Origin: Burkholderiaceae bacterium
GTDB lineage: Bacteria; Pseudomonadota; Gammaproteobacteria; Burkholderiales; Burkholderiaceae_D
Length of the DNA stretch: 64,000 nt
Reading direction: 5' to 3'
Assembly: GCA_031291325.1 (NCBI GenBank)
Contig: JARLJG010000001.1
Location: forward strand, 62,001 to 126,000
Below the pieces are notes generated by a model. It made no database searches. It was given only the letters and a program-made list of their open reading frames with translations, and was not told the origin of the DNA. The translations under genes were made by a program, and so were the position numbers. Below, piece after piece: positions 39,601 to 49,867 of the stretch. Numbering within the stretch: the first letter of the stretch is position 1; the number at the start of each line of letters is the position of its first letter.

Positions 39601-39745
39601 ACTGCAAACCATTGCAGAAGGCGTTGAAACGGCAGGCCAACTGGCATTCCTGCGAGAACAGGGTTGCGACGAAATGCAAGGTTATTACTATAGCAGGCCA
39701 TTGCCTGCCGACCAATTCGCAGAGTTTGCGCGATCGAAGACTTGA
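36611..39745 (+). CDS. Membrane sensor protein with GAF, PAS, GGDEF and EAL domains
   Basis: A 1,044-residue cyclic-di-GMP enzyme. Membrane helices at about 14-36 and 226-244 enclose a periplasmic helical sensor domain. A GAF domain (about 320-470) and a PAS domain (about 490-605) follow. The GGDEF domain (about 610-775) has an intact GGDEF and an RNED I-site five residues before it, so it can make c-di-GMP with product inhibition. The EAL domain (about 790-1040) has EALLRW, NLSAVQF, ELTEG, DDFGTGYSSL and AEGVE, so phosphodiesterase activity is also expected. Net activity is unknown. An alternative start ATG is nine bases downstream. Confidence 0.94.
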   Translation: MQSMDTPTSKLSGFAPYFWLILGIFVVFSITFVGYVWTEKQIDYANEMRQQSFMLAEELRQSSDDLTRMVRTYVVTGDPIYKRHYQEILDIRDGKKPRPIDYGNVYWDLVLADNGRPRPTGSAVPLLELLLRAGFTEAEFAKLAEAKANSDALTHTEFAAMELIESTTPATETNRDSAIRMLHDAAYHQAKASIMRPIGEFLTAADKRTLDSVHAAEDNADRTRAAFVVLGLLLIYLLWRMRLKLHAMLGSTVDDLHVRIARLGRGDFLSTIPVAKGMENSISGWLSETQAKLARIDAQRNDAEARSLRITQLYAALSQCNQAIVRCTSESELFAQICRDIVTFGGMKMVWIGMIDAGHEHVWPIACFGSGTEYLDGLQISVDAADPAGGGPIGTAYREGRPYWCQDYQRDPVTAAWHERGARFGWAASAAIPLHRNGVIVGFLNPYSSQIDAFDDDARKLLLEMVTDIEFALKNFEREAQRTQAEEALRQSEQRLRTIIETEPECIKVVSGEGQLLQMNSAGLAMLEADTLDEAKQQSLINYILPGYRNSFNALHERVMRGESGTLEFELEGLGGTQRWLETHAAPLRDASGEITMLLGITRDITARKQADKRIQYLAHFDSLTGLPNRAQLDDLAKYAISLAQRNNQPVALMFLDIDNFKDINDTLGHSVGDALLIELAKRLREVLRNEDTVARFGGDEFIVLLYGADAQGAAQVAQKLLDVIDAPCKVEKYDLNVTASIGIALYPEDGKEMETLFKSADAAMYRVKQEGRHGYHFFTAEMQIHSARHLQLVNALRQALERGQLHIHYQPQVSLQDDHIVGAEALLRWTHPEMGSVSPAEFIPAAEDSGLILPIGEWVLRQAVRQAKSWMQAGLPPIVMAVNLSAVQFRHADLPKLVTSILHEEGLPPEYLELELTEGVAMRDPHGAIAVMNDLHDRGVRMSIDDFGTGYSSLSQLKKFKVYKLKIDQSFVRDISTDPEDKAIVAAIINMATSLGLQTIAEGVETAGQLAFLREQGCDEMQGYYYSRPLPADQFAEFARSKT

Positions 39746-39839
39746 GGTCCGACGGGATTCGCAAGAAAGTCTTGAGTCTGCAAAGGACTCCATCCATGTC
39801 ACGAGGTGAATCGTAGAATACGGATGCGAAAATTCCGGC

Positions 39840-39865
39840 GCCGGTTCGGCTTCGTGCGAACCGGC
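39840..39865. terminator. Hairpin between the GGDEF-EAL gene and yceI
   Basis: A 9-bp perfect stem (GCCGGTTCG at 39840-39848 and CGAACCGGC at 39857-39865) lies between two convergent genes. No T-run follows on either strand. Confidence 0.45.
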
Positions 39866-39887
39866 TGCCCCGATTTAGCGATGCTTG

Positions 39888-40457
39888 TTACGATGCGGCG
39901 ACCACGTGGAATTTGATGACGACTTCGTCGGCCACGGTCGATGTGTCTTTCCATTCGCCGTCGCCGATATTGAATACCAGGCGCTTGATCGGCAGCGTGC
40001 CGTCGAAGACGGTGTTGGCGCCCTCTTTCTTCACAGTTAACGGAAAGCTGACATCGGTGGTCTTGCCTTTGATGGTGAGCTTGCCGCTGACGTTCAAGCT
40101 GCCGGCTGCGCCTGCTTTCATGCCGGTGGAGACGAACGAGGCTTTCGGAAATTGCGCGGCGTTGAACCATTCCTTTTTCAAGACTTCCTGGTTATAGTCC
40201 GCGTCGCCCAGATCGAAGCTTGGGATATCGATGTCGACCGAGGCCTTCCACAATTCCGGCTTGGCGGCGTCGTAGTCGATTTGCGCAGTGAATTTCTTGA
40301 ACTTCGCTTCGACCGGCACATTCATTTGCTTGAAGACGGCGCTAACCGAGCTCTTGGCGCCGTCGGCTTTCAGGAATGCGCCGGCAGCGGCGATGGAAAT
40401 GGCGCATAGCGAGACGAGAAGAGCGGCGCCCACGCGCAGGGAAGAATGACTTTTCAT
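39888..40457 (-). CDS. YceI family periplasmic lipid-binding protein
   Basis: A 189-residue secreted lipocalin-like protein. The signal peptide runs from MKSHSSLRV to about residue 26; the mature part has SSVSAVFKQMNVPVEAKFKKFTA, IDIPSFDLGD and SVSGKLTIKGK, typical of YceI. The family binds polyisoprenoid or quinone lipids. Codons upstream of 40457 are excluded. A cytochrome b561 gene is directly upstream on the same strand, a frequent YceI partner. Confidence 0.93.
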   Translation of the reverse strand: MKSHSSLRVGAALLVSLCAISIAAAGAFLKADGAKSSVSAVFKQMNVPVEAKFKKFTAQIDYDAAKPELWKASVDIDIPSFDLGDADYNQEVLKKEWFNAAQFPKASFVSTGMKAGAAGSLNVSGKLTIKGKTTDVSFPLTVKKEGANTVFDGTLPIKRLVFNIGDGEWKDTSTVADEVVIKFHVVAAS

Positions 40458-40486
40458 GGAGAATCCTATAGTGAAGATAATCGGAG

Positions 40487-41011
40487 TTACGGCAAAATGC
40501 GTTTGAAGAGATTGTCGCGGTCGATGAATTGATGCTTGAGCGCGGCCAGCACGTGCAGACCGACGCCGCCCGCCAAAATCATGTTGAGCGCGTAGTGGAC
40601 CTGTTTGAGTATCGGCTTCCATTCAGGATTGGGGTCGATCAAAACCGGCAGCGGAAAGAGTCCAAGATAGACGACCGGCACGCCGGCGGCCAAACTGTAA
40701 AAATAGCCGGACAGCGGCACCGCGAAGATCAGAAAATACATCAAGCCATGCAAGCCGGTAGCAGCTTTTTGCTGCAATTGGCCCATCGCGACCGGATACG
40801 GCGGCGCCGGATGCCAGAGCCGCCACAGCAGGCGCACGCAAGCCAGCCCGAACACGGTGCAGCCCAGCCATTTATGCCAGGAATAATAATGCAGCTTGGT
40901 CGGGGTGAATCCGTGGATATCGACCATCGTGAGGCCGAGCGCAAAAGCGCAAACGATCAACAAGGCGATCAGCCAGTGCAACAGCATGGCGGTTTTTGTG
41001 TAGCGCAGCAT
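40487..41011 (-). CDS. Cytochrome b561 family membrane protein
   Basis: A 174-residue di-heme b-type cytochrome with four membrane helices. Heme ligands are His in the first helix (AMLLHWLIALL), HKWLG in the second, GLHGLMYFL in the third and VGLHVLAALKH in the last. It moves electrons between ubiquinol and an acceptor. It pairs with the yceI gene 29 bases downstream. Confidence 0.93.
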   Translation of the reverse strand: MLRYTKTAMLLHWLIALLIVCAFALGLTMVDIHGFTPTKLHYYSWHKWLGCTVFGLACVRLLWRLWHPAPPYPVAMGQLQQKAATGLHGLMYFLIFAVPLSGYFYSLAAGVPVVYLGLFPLPVLIDPNPEWKPILKQVHYALNMILAGGVGLHVLAALKHQFIDRDNLFKRILP

Positions 41012-41077
41012 AAATTTGTCTTTTTCAAAGATAGTCCGAATTAGAACTACTTTACCAAATTTAGTTCAATGCTGCTT

Positions 41078-41121
41078 GAACCGCTCGAATTTGCTTGAAT
41101 TCGCAGCGATTCAAGCGGTTC
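41078..41121. other. Inverted repeat between purB and the cytochrome b561 gene
   Basis: Imperfect 13-base arms around GAACCGCT and AGCGGTTC are separated by 18 bases, just beyond the purB stop on its reading strand. There is no T-run; it may end purB transcription weakly. Confidence 0.35.
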
Positions 41122-41129
41122 GCGCACAA

Positions 41130-42590
<1,461 letters not shown>

Positions 42591-42707
42591 TCATTTTACC
42601 ATTCGTTCGATACACAAAATTGCTTCCTTGCTGCAAGCTGGAACATAGGCACTTGGTCGAAAATGCGCGAATGATATAATCGCCACGAATTCCTATACTA
42701 TGCATCT

Positions 42708-43316
42708 ATGAAACTCATTGGCTCCATCGCAAGTCCCTACGTTCGCAAAGTGCGCATCGTGATGGCTGAAAAGAAACTCGATTACTCCTTTGTACTCGAA
42801 GATGTCTGGTCAGCCGATACCACGATCATGCAATCCAATCCGCTAGGCAAGGTTCCTTGCCTGGTGATGGAAGACGGCGGCGCCATGTTCGATTCGCGCG
42901 TGATCGTCGAATACCTGGACACCCTGACGCCGGTCGGCAAGTTGATACCGCCGAATGGCCGCGAACGCGCCGAAGTCAAATGCTGGGAAGCGCTGGCCGA
43001 TGGCGTGCTGGACGCCGGCGTGTTGATGCGCCTGGAAAAAACTTGGCGTCCGGCGGAGCAGCAAAGCCCGGCATGGATAGAACGCCAGATGTCCAAGGTG
43101 ACCGCTGGACTGACTGCGATGTCGACCGGGCTCGGCGACAAACCGTTTTGCGCCGGTATCCACTTTACGTTGGCCGATGTCGCCACCGGCTGCGTGCTTG
43201 GCTGGCTATCGTTCCGTTTCCCGGAAATCGATTGGCGTGCCGATCATCCGAATCTCTCGAAATTATTCGACAAATTGTCCGAACGGGCTTCGTTCAAGGA
43301 TACCGTGCCGGCTTAG
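42708..43316 (+). CDS. Glutathione S-transferase family protein
   Basis: A 202-residue cytosolic GST. The thioredoxin-like N-domain starts MKLIGSIASPYVRKVRIV, and NPLGKVPCLVMEDG contains the cis-Pro loop. The helical C-domain begins near residue 85 and has FTLADVATGCVLGW. This resembles GstB/YibF-like enzymes. Substrate unknown. The 254 bases after it, up to 43570, show no gene. Confidence 0.9.
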   Translation: MKLIGSIASPYVRKVRIVMAEKKLDYSFVLEDVWSADTTIMQSNPLGKVPCLVMEDGGAMFDSRVIVEYLDTLTPVGKLIPPNGRERAEVKCWEALADGVLDAGVLMRLEKTWRPAEQQSPAWIERQMSKVTAGLTAMSTGLGDKPFCAGIHFTLADVATGCVLGWLSFRFPEIDWRADHPNLSKLFDKLSERASFKDTVPA

Positions 43317-43570
43317 GCGAGTGTTGTTTTTCGTTCTTTGATGGAGCTTGCCGCATCGGCTGCGCCGGTCACGGGAAACAAGTCTATCGTGGGCGTAAAT
43401 CGGCATGCGGCGCGTAAACGCGGGTTTTTCTGCGGTTGGCGTCGCCGGTGAATCTGCTAGCTGTTCTCTCTTTTACAGGCGGGATTGGCGCTTTTCTGCC
43501 GAACTATTCTTGTTTTCCCGTGGCCGGCACAGCCGATCCGGCAAACTCGGATCCGCCGAGTCTGAATTAC

Positions 43571-45196
43571 TCACTGGATCAGGTGAAACGATTCCGCGCG
43601 CGCCAGCGGCCAATATTTTTTGAACACTTCCGGCAAATGCACGGGGACGGCATTTGCCAGCAAAGCTCCGGCGTCGATGTATTCCAACAACGCGGACGCG
43701 AGCGCGACGCGATTCGGCGACAAGCGCCGCACCACGTGATGCGGGCGCAATTCGGACGGGTGTTGCAGGCCGACCGCCGCGATCAATTCTGCCAGCGCCT
43801 TCAACGTGTTTTCGTGGAAATGCGCGACCCGCTCCGCCTTGTCCGGCACCACCAGCGCGCGTTGCCGCAACTTGTCTTGCGTGGCGACGCCGGTCGGGCA
43901 TTTGCCGGTGTGGCAGCTTTGCGACTGGATGCATCCCAACGCGAACATGAAGCCGCGCGCCGAATTGCACCAATCGGCGCCGAACGCCAGCGTGCGCACG
44001 ATATCGAATGCGGTGACGATCTTGCCGGACGCGCCGATCTTGATCTTGCTGCGCAAATTGGCGCCGACCAACGCGTTGTGAACCAGCAGCAGCGCTTCTT
44101 GCAGAGGCATGCCGACGTGGTCGGTGAATTCGACCGGCGCAGCGCCAGTGCCGCCTTCGCCGCCGTCGACCACGATGAAGTCGGGCAAGATGCCGGTTTG
44201 CAGCATTGCTTTGACGATGCCGAAAAACTCCCACGGATGACCGATGGCCAGCTTGAAGCCGGTCGGTTTGCCGCCGGATAAATTGCGCAGACGGTCGACG
44301 AATTGCAGCAAGCCGACCGGCGAATCGAAAGCCGAATGCGCGGCCGGCGACACGCAATCGACGCCAGGCGGCACGCCGCGCGCGGCAGCGATTTCTGCAC
44401 TTACCTTGGCGCCCGGCAGCACGCCGCCGTGGCCGGGCTTGGCGCCTTGCGAGAGTTTGACTTCGATCAATTTGACTTGCGCGCCGGTCGCGTTCTCGAC
44501 GAATTTTTCCTCGCAAAAACTGCCGTCGGGATTGCGGCAACCGAAATAGCCGGAAGCGATTTCCCACACCAGGTCGCCGCCGCTGTCGTCCGGCTGTTCC
44601 GGTCGATGGTAGCGGCTGATGCTGCCCTCGCCGGTATCGTGCATGAACTTGCCTTTTTTCGCGCCCTGGTTGAGCGCGCGTATCGCGTTTGCCGACAAGG
44701 CGCCGAAGCTCATCGCCGAAATGTTGAACACGCTGGCCGAGTAAGGTTGCGCGCGTCCTGCGCCGATGACGATGCGGAAATCGTGGTGCTGCACCTTGGC
44801 CGGCGCAATCGAGTGGTTGACCCATTCGTAGCCGGCCTGATACACATCAAGTTGCGTGCCGAACGGGCGCTTGTCCAGCACCTGTTTGGCGCGCTGATAG
44901 ACGATCGAGCGCTGATTGCGGGAAAACGGATTTTGCTCGGTGTCTTCTTCCAACAGGTATTGTCGGATCTCAGGCCGGATCATTTCAAAGAAAAAGCGAA
45001 AGTGCGCCAGAATCGGATAATTGCGCAAGATGGCGCGCTTGGGTTGCAGATAGTCCGCGATGCCGACTCCGGTCAGAGCCCCCGACAGCAGCACCAGCCA
45101 CCAACCGCCGTGGGTCAGCAGCGCGATAGTCAGCGACAGCACGAATACGAAAGCGACGATAATCAGCGTCAGGTAACGTAGCGGCGAATCTTGCAT
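43571..45196 (-). CDS. FMN-binding glutamate synthase-like protein
   Basis: A 541-residue membrane-anchored protein of the glutamate synthase large-subunit FMN-domain family. The N-terminus has two hydrophobic segments (residues 8-25 and 26-45). The TIM-barrel FMN domain follows, with KLIEVKLSQGAKPGHGG, DGGEGGTGAAP and the iron-sulfur cluster region CIQSQSCHTGKCPTGV near residue 430. No amidotransferase domain is present, so it is not a true GltB; its reaction is unknown. The ATG at 45196, with GGGAGA upstream, is preferred over an in-frame TTG at 45208. Confidence 0.9.
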   Translation of the reverse strand: MQDSPLRYLTLIIVAFVFVLSLTIALLTHGGWWLVLLSGALTGVGIADYLQPKRAILRNYPILAHFRFFFEMIRPEIRQYLLEEDTEQNPFSRNQRSIVYQRAKQVLDKRPFGTQLDVYQAGYEWVNHSIAPAKVQHHDFRIVIGAGRAQPYSASVFNISAMSFGALSANAIRALNQGAKKGKFMHDTGEGSISRYHRPEQPDDSGGDLVWEIASGYFGCRNPDGSFCEEKFVENATGAQVKLIEVKLSQGAKPGHGGVLPGAKVSAEIAAARGVPPGVDCVSPAAHSAFDSPVGLLQFVDRLRNLSGGKPTGFKLAIGHPWEFFGIVKAMLQTGILPDFIVVDGGEGGTGAAPVEFTDHVGMPLQEALLLVHNALVGANLRSKIKIGASGKIVTAFDIVRTLAFGADWCNSARGFMFALGCIQSQSCHTGKCPTGVATQDKLRQRALVVPDKAERVAHFHENTLKALAELIAAVGLQHPSELRPHHVVRRLSPNRVALASALLEYIDAGALLANAVPVHLPEVFKKYWPLARAESFHLIQ

Positions 45197-45284
45197 GGCT
45201 TCTCCCAAAGGTAACTGACCGGCGGTGTTGCGCAGTGTACAACGTGCGCCAGAAATTTTCCGGCGCAGCGGGAAAAATACGCCG

Positions 45285-46397
45285 TTATGCCGCCGAGTCG
45301 ATAATGCCGCCGCCCAGGCACACGTCGCCGTCGTACAGCACCGCAGACTGGCCGGGCGTGACGGCCCACTGCGGGTCGGTAAATTTCAGCACAAATTGCT
45401 CTGGGTTCGATATGTCCAGGCGGCAGGCTACATCCGCTTGCCGGTAGCGGGTCTTGGCGGCGAGGTCGGCGCGTGTCGGCGCGTGGCCGGCGATCCAGTT
45501 GATTTGACCGGCGTGCAGCGTCGGCGACAACAGCCACGGGTGGTCGTGGCCCTGCACGATATACAGCGTGTTGGCGGCGACATCCTTGCGCGCCACGTAC
45601 CACGGTTCGCTATTGCCTTCGGCGTTCTGATGCGATTTGATGCCGCCCAGGCCGATGCCCTTGCGCTGCCCCAGCGTGTAGAAGCTCAGGCCGACATGTT
45701 CACCTACAATTTCGCCACCGTCGGTCTTCATCGGGCCGGGTTGGTAGGACAGGTAGCGGTTCAGGAATTCGCGGAACGGTCTCTCGCCGATGAAGCAGAT
45801 GCCGGTCGAATCCTTTTTTGCCGCGTTCGGCAGCTTCAATTGTTCGGCGATTTTGCGCACTTCGGTCTTGTGGATTTCGCCGAGCGGGAACAAGGTCTTG
45901 GACAACTGCGCTTGATTCAAACGATGCAGGAAATAGCTCTGGTCTTTCGTCCCGTCGACCGCCTTGAGCAATTGAAAACTGCCGGCGTCCGGGCCGCTCG
46001 TCGCTTCGCGCACGCGCGCATAGTGGCCGGTGGCGATCAGGTCGGCGCCCAATTTTATCGCGTGATCGAGAAAGGCCTTGAACTTGATTTCAGCGTTGCA
46101 CAATACGTCCGGGTTCGGCGTGCGGCCGGCCTGGTATTCGCGCAAGAACTCAGCGAAGACGCGATCCTTGTATTCGGCGGCGAAATTGACCGCTTCGATA
46201 TCGACCCCGACCACGTCGGCCACGCTGGCCGCATCGATCCAGTCTTGCCGGGTGGAACAGTATTCGGAATCGTCGTCGTCTTCCCAGTTTTTCATGAACA
46301 GGCCGATCACGTCGTAGCCCTGTTCCTTCAGCAGCCAGGCCGATACCGAGGAATCGACCCCGCCCGACATGCCGATCACCACGCGCTTCTTAGTCAT
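45285..46397 (-). CDS. mnmA: tRNA-specific 2-thiouridylase MnmA
   Basis: It inserts sulfur at position 2 of U34 in tRNA Lys, Glu and Gln. 370 residues. PP-loop [13 protein letters not shown] is near residue 9; the catalytic Cys pair is in [12 protein letters not shown] (near 97) and [13 protein letters not shown] (near 195). It overlaps the Nudix gene by eight bases, at the end of the amgK operon. Confidence 0.97.
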   Translation of the reverse strand: MTKKRVVIGMSGGVDSSVSAWLLKEQGYDVIGLFMKNWEDDDDSEYCSTRQDWIDAASVADVVGVDIEAVNFAAEYKDRVFAEFLREYQAGRTPNPDVLCNAEIKFKAFLDHAIKLGADLIATGHYARVREATSGPDAGSFQLLKAVDGTKDQSYFLHRLNQAQLSKTLFPLGEIHKTEVRKIAEQLKLPNAAKKDSTGICFIGERPFREFLNRYLSYQPGPMKTDGGEIVGEHVGLSFYTLGQRKGIGLGGIKSHQNAEGNSEPWYVARKDVAANTLYIVQGHDHPWLLSPTLHAGQINWIAGHAPTRADLAAKTRYRQADVACRLDISNPEQFVLKFTDPQWAVTPGQSAVLYDGDVCLGGGIIDSAA

Positions 46398-46875
46398 TCA
46401 ATGCTCCCACCGCGCTCGGATGGGTGAACATCAGCGACAGGGGCGCGCGCTGCCCATTCAAGTAGTCATCGACGCAGCGCAACACCAACGGGCTGCGGTG
46501 CTTGTCGCGGCAAGCGGTCAGATCGGCGTAGGTCATCCAGACCGCGCGCAAGATGCCGGTGTCGAGCGGCTGGTCGTGCCATGCGCCCAACTCGCCGCAA
46601 AAGGCGAAGCGCAGGTAAGTGACTTCCACGCCGGTGCGCGACGACAGATAGCGCGACATATACATGCCGATCAGCGCGGTCGGCACGAAATCGTAGGCGC
46701 TTTCTTCCAGCGTTTCGCGCGCCACTGCCTGTTGCAGCGACTCGTTGGGGTCGAGGTGGCCGGCAGGCTGGTTGAAGCGGATGCCATCGCTGGTTTCTTC
46801 TTCGACCAGCAAGAATTTTCCATCGCGCTCGATTACGGCAGCCACGGTGACGGAGGGTTTCCAGACTTCGGTCAT
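46390..46875 (-). CDS. Nudix hydrolase (NudJ-like)
   Basis: A 161-residue pyrophosphatase. The Nudix box is [21 protein letters not shown], which has the expected Gly, Glu and REx2E residues. NudJ of E. coli is also next to mnmA, so NudJ-type phosphatase activity on thiamine or nucleotide diphosphates is likely. The ATG at 46875 is taken; a GTG two codons upstream is also possible. Confidence 0.9.
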   Translation of the reverse strand: MTEVWKPSVTVAAVIERDGKFLLVEEETSDGIRFNQPAGHLDPNESLQQAVARETLEESAYDFVPTALIGMYMSRYLSSRTGVEVTYLRFAFCGELGAWHDQPLDTGILRAVWMTYADLTACRDKHRSPLVLRCVDDYLNGQRAPLSLMFTHPSAVGALND

Positions 46876-46902
46876 ATACACTCTTAAAAAGGGATGCCTA
46901 TT

Positions 46903-48060
46903 TTACCGCGCGCGCCAGCCGAACATCAGGTGTTCGGCCAACACGCGTTTGGCGGGCTTGAATGCATCGACCAGCCCCAACGCGGCTCCCAATAGCGTTT
47001 GCGCAGGCGTGCCGCCCGCTTCGGTCGCGAAGATGCGTGCCAAGGTGTCGGTCAAGCCGATGGTCAAGCGGCGGTCGGTTTGGCGCAGGGCGGTAAATTG
47101 CGCAATGGCGCTGGCGCCGTCTTGCTGCGCCAGCGCTTGCGCCAGGACGGCGGCGTCGCGCAGTCCCAGATTCAAGCCTTGCCCGGAAACCGGATGCAGC
47201 GTCTGCGCGGCGTTGCCGATGGCGACCGTGCGCGCGGTCGCCGCCGGTTGTGCGTTCAAGCCAAGCGGAAAGGCGACGCGCGGCGTAATGCGGACAAAGC
47301 GCCCGACGCGGGTGCCGAAAGCTTGTTCCAGTTCCGCCAAAAACGCAGCGTCGGACAAGGCCAGCAATTGGGCAGCATGGGCTGGGCGCACGCACCAGAC
47401 CAGCGAGTAACCGTCGTCTTGCGGCAACAGCGCCAGCGGGCCTTCGTCGGTAAAGCGCTCGAATGCGCGATGCGGAATCGCCGCGCTGGTCCAGCATTGC
47501 GCGATGATGCCGGTTTGGTCGTAGTCGCGCCGCACGGCTCTGCCGGCTTGTTCGGCGAATACGCCGCCTTCCGCCTGCACGGCGATTCCGGCACGGATGG
47601 CGCTGCCGTCGGCCAGGGTGAGCGTGACTGCCGATGCGGCTTCCTCGATGCCCGTCACTTGCTGCGGACGCAGGATCGCGATGCCGGCCCGCTTCGCGCA
47701 GGCGTTCAGCACGCTCGCCAAGGCGCCGTAGCGGGCGACGTAGCCTAACGCCGGCAGGTTGAACTCCGCGCGGTCGATCAGCGTCTTGCCGAACCGCTGG
47801 CGGCGCGATACGTGGATTTGGTGAATGGCGTCGGCGGCAATCGGCCAGGCGCCGATTTCTTCCATGATTTGCTTGCTGCCGTAAGATAGCGCAATCGAGC
47901 GCGGATCGTCCGCCGCTTGCTCCACGCTCTTGGCGTCGATCAAGGTGATCCGCTCGGCAGGCAGGCCGCGCTTGACCAATAGCAGCGCAAACGCCAGCCC
48001 GACCGGGCCGGCGCCGCAGACCGCAATGTCGACTTCAGGTTTGGGGTCTTGCGCAGTCAC
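46903..48060 (-). CDS. FAD-dependent ubiquinone-biosynthesis hydroxylase (UbiH/UbiF family)
   Basis: A 385-residue flavoprotein monooxygenase. The N-terminal FAD motif is VCGAGPVGLAFALLL, the DG motif is DDPRSIALSYGS, and the GD motif is GNAAQTLHPVSGQGLNLGLRD. It hydroxylates the ring of a ubiquinone precursor; UbiH, UbiF and UbiI cannot be told apart here with certainty. The start overlaps the murU stop by four bases. Confidence 0.9.
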   Translation of the reverse strand: MTAQDPKPEVDIAVCGAGPVGLAFALLLVKRGLPAERITLIDAKSVEQAADDPRSIALSYGSKQIMEEIGAWPIAADAIHQIHVSRRQRFGKTLIDRAEFNLPALGYVARYGALASVLNACAKRAGIAILRPQQVTGIEEAASAVTLTLADGSAIRAGIAVQAEGGVFAEQAGRAVRRDYDQTGIIAQCWTSAAIPHRAFERFTDEGPLALLPQDDGYSLVWCVRPAHAAQLLALSDAAFLAELEQAFGTRVGRFVRITPRVAFPLGLNAQPAATARTVAIGNAAQTLHPVSGQGLNLGLRDAAVLAQALAQQDGASAIAQFTALRQTDRRLTIGLTDTLARIFATEAGGTPAQTLLGAALGLVDAFKPAKRVLAEHLMFGWRAR

Positions 48061-48776
48061 GTCGGGGTTCTTTCATTGAGGGGCCGGTTCAATTGCGCCA
48101 ACTGTTCGGGCGTGCCGACGTTGAACCAGTCGCCGCGATATACTTCGCCGCCGACTTGGCCGCGATCCGCATAGGCGCGCAGGATGGGCGCCAGCTTGGC
48201 ATGCTCGCCGGCTTTGACGGTATCGAAAATCTCGGGCCGATACACGCCGATGTTGGCGAAGGTATAGCGCGGGTCGCCTTCGTTGGCAATCGAAAAGCTG
48301 CGCAGCGCAAAGTCGCCCTGCGGATGAAAGTCGGGATTCTTGACCAAATAGATCCAGGCGACGTCGCGCTTGTCGTGCGGGTGCGGATTGCCCCACACGT
48401 CGTTATCCTGCAGCGCCGTCTTGACTTGCTCGTAGTCGAAATGCGAGCAATAGATATCGCCGGACACCGCGACAAACGGCGCGTCGCCCAATAGATGCCG
48501 CGCCTGCGCGATGCCGCCGGCGGTTTCCAGCGCTTGCGCTTCGGGGGAGTAAGCGATGCTGGCGCCGAATTGCGCGCCGTCGCCCAGCGCGTCTTCGATC
48601 ATGTGTCCCAGGTGCGAATGATTGATGACGATTTCAGTAATGCCGGCGCGCACCAGATTCAAGACCTGCCAGACGATCAGGGGCCGGCCACGCACCTTCA
48701 AGAGCGGTTTGGGGCAGGTATCGGTCAAGGGGCGCATGCGCTCGCCGCGCCCGGCGGCGAAAATCATCGCCTTCAA
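48057..48776 (-). CDS. murU: N-acetylmuramate-1-phosphate uridylyltransferase MurU
   Basis: A 239-residue sugar-nucleotide transferase of the peptidoglycan recycling bypass. Signature: KAMIFAAGRGERMRPLTDTCPKP at the start and KPLLKVRGRPLI. The family N-terminus MKAM points to a TTG start at 48776, overlapping the amgK stop (TTGA); an ATG at 48767 is the alternative. Next to amgK the pair makes UDP-MurNAc from recycled MurNAc. Confidence 0.92.
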   Translation of the reverse strand: MKAMIFAAGRGERMRPLTDTCPKPLLKVRGRPLIVWQVLNLVRAGITEIVINHSHLGHMIEDALGDGAQFGASIAYSPEAQALETAGGIAQARHLLGDAPFVAVSGDIYCSHFDYEQVKTALQDNDVWGNPHPHDKRDVAWIYLVKNPDFHPQGDFALRSFSIANEGDPRYTFANIGVYRPEIFDTVKAGEHAKLAPILRAYADRGQVGGEVYRGDWFNVGTPEQLAQLNRPLNERTPT

Positions 48777-49801
48777 AATGTGTAACCCACTTGCGGCGCG
48801 TTGTTTTCGACTTGATCGAGCAGGCGTATCAGCGGTTTCAATTCCTTGTAGCGGTTGGCCGCATTGCGCACATAGGTCATCACCAGCGGCATATCGCTCA
48901 GGTAGCCATCCTTGCCGTCGCGATGGTGCAAGCGGGCGAAGATGCCGAGAATTTTCAAATGCCGTTGCAAGCCGGTGTACTCGAAGTCGCGGTAGAAGGA
49001 GTCGATATCCGGGCTGGCCGGTAAGCCGGCCCGTTTGGCGCGCTCCCAATAGCGGATCGCCAAATCCAGCACGATCTCTTCGTCCCATTGGATATAGGCG
49101 TCGCGCAGCAGCGACACGATATCGTAGGTGATCGGCCCGTAGAGCGCGTCTTGAAAATCGAGCACGCCGGGATTGCCTTGCGGCAAAACCATCAAGTTGC
49201 GCGAATGATAGTCGCGATGCACGTAGACTTGCGGCTGCGCCAGGATATTGGCCAGCAGCGCGTCGAACACCTTGTTCAATTCCGCCGTTTGCGCAGCCGT
49301 CAAGGTCACGCCCAGGTGTTTGCCGACATACCATTCCGGGAAAAGCATCAATTCGCGCAGCAGGACGGCGCGATCGTATTCGGGCAATACCTCGGGACGG
49401 CTGTGCACTTGAAGCAAGACCAGCGTATCGATGGCGTCGATATACAGTTTGTAGGCGCTGTCGTGATTGAGCGCATGCAAATAGGTGGTCGAACCCAGGT
49501 CGGTCAGCAGCAAAAAGCCGTTTTCGATGTCGTGCGCGACGACTTTCGGCACGGAAATGCCGGCATCGGCAAATATTTCCGCCACTTGCATGAAAGGGCG
49601 GACGTTTTCTTGCGGCGGCGGTGCATCCATTGCAATATAGCTAACGCCATCGCTCGCATCTACCCGGAAATAGCGGCGGAAACTGGCGTCTGCCGAGGCT
49701 GGGCGGAGCGATTCGACATTGACTGAAGGAGCATCTACACTGGCGAGCCAAAGGCTCAATTGGGTGATACGCGGATCGTTTTGGGGTGTGAAAGACATCA
49801 T
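48773..49801 (-). CDS. amgK: N-acetylmuramate/N-acetylglucosamine anomeric kinase AmgK
   Basis: A 342-residue phosphotransferase-fold kinase. The catalytic loop is VYVHRDYHSRNLMV and the metal-binding motif is VLDFQDALYGPITYDIVSL. Together with MurU it converts MurNAc to UDP-MurNAc without the de novo MurA step. It is the first gene of a five-gene minus-strand operon (amgK-murU-hydroxylase-Nudix-mnmA). The usual neighbour on the other side would be lptD, which here is 10 kb away. Confidence 0.93.
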   Translation of the reverse strand: MMSFTPQNDPRITQLSLWLASVDAPSVNVESLRPASADASFRRYFRVDASDGVSYIAMDAPPPQENVRPFMQVAEIFADAGISVPKVVAHDIENGFLLLTDLGSTTYLHALNHDSAYKLYIDAIDTLVLLQVHSRPEVLPEYDRAVLLRELMLFPEWYVGKHLGVTLTAAQTAELNKVFDALLANILAQPQVYVHRDYHSRNLMVLPQGNPGVLDFQDALYGPITYDIVSLLRDAYIQWDEEIVLDLAIRYWERAKRAGLPASPDIDSFYRDFEYTGLQRHLKILGIFARLHHRDGKDGYLSDMPLVMTYVRNAANRYKELKPLIRLLDQVENNAPQVGYTF

Positions 49802-49867
49802 GGGTTATACGGTTGACAATGGTGGAGGGAAGGAACAGGCTGTTGCTGGCCCATATAAGTATTCATT

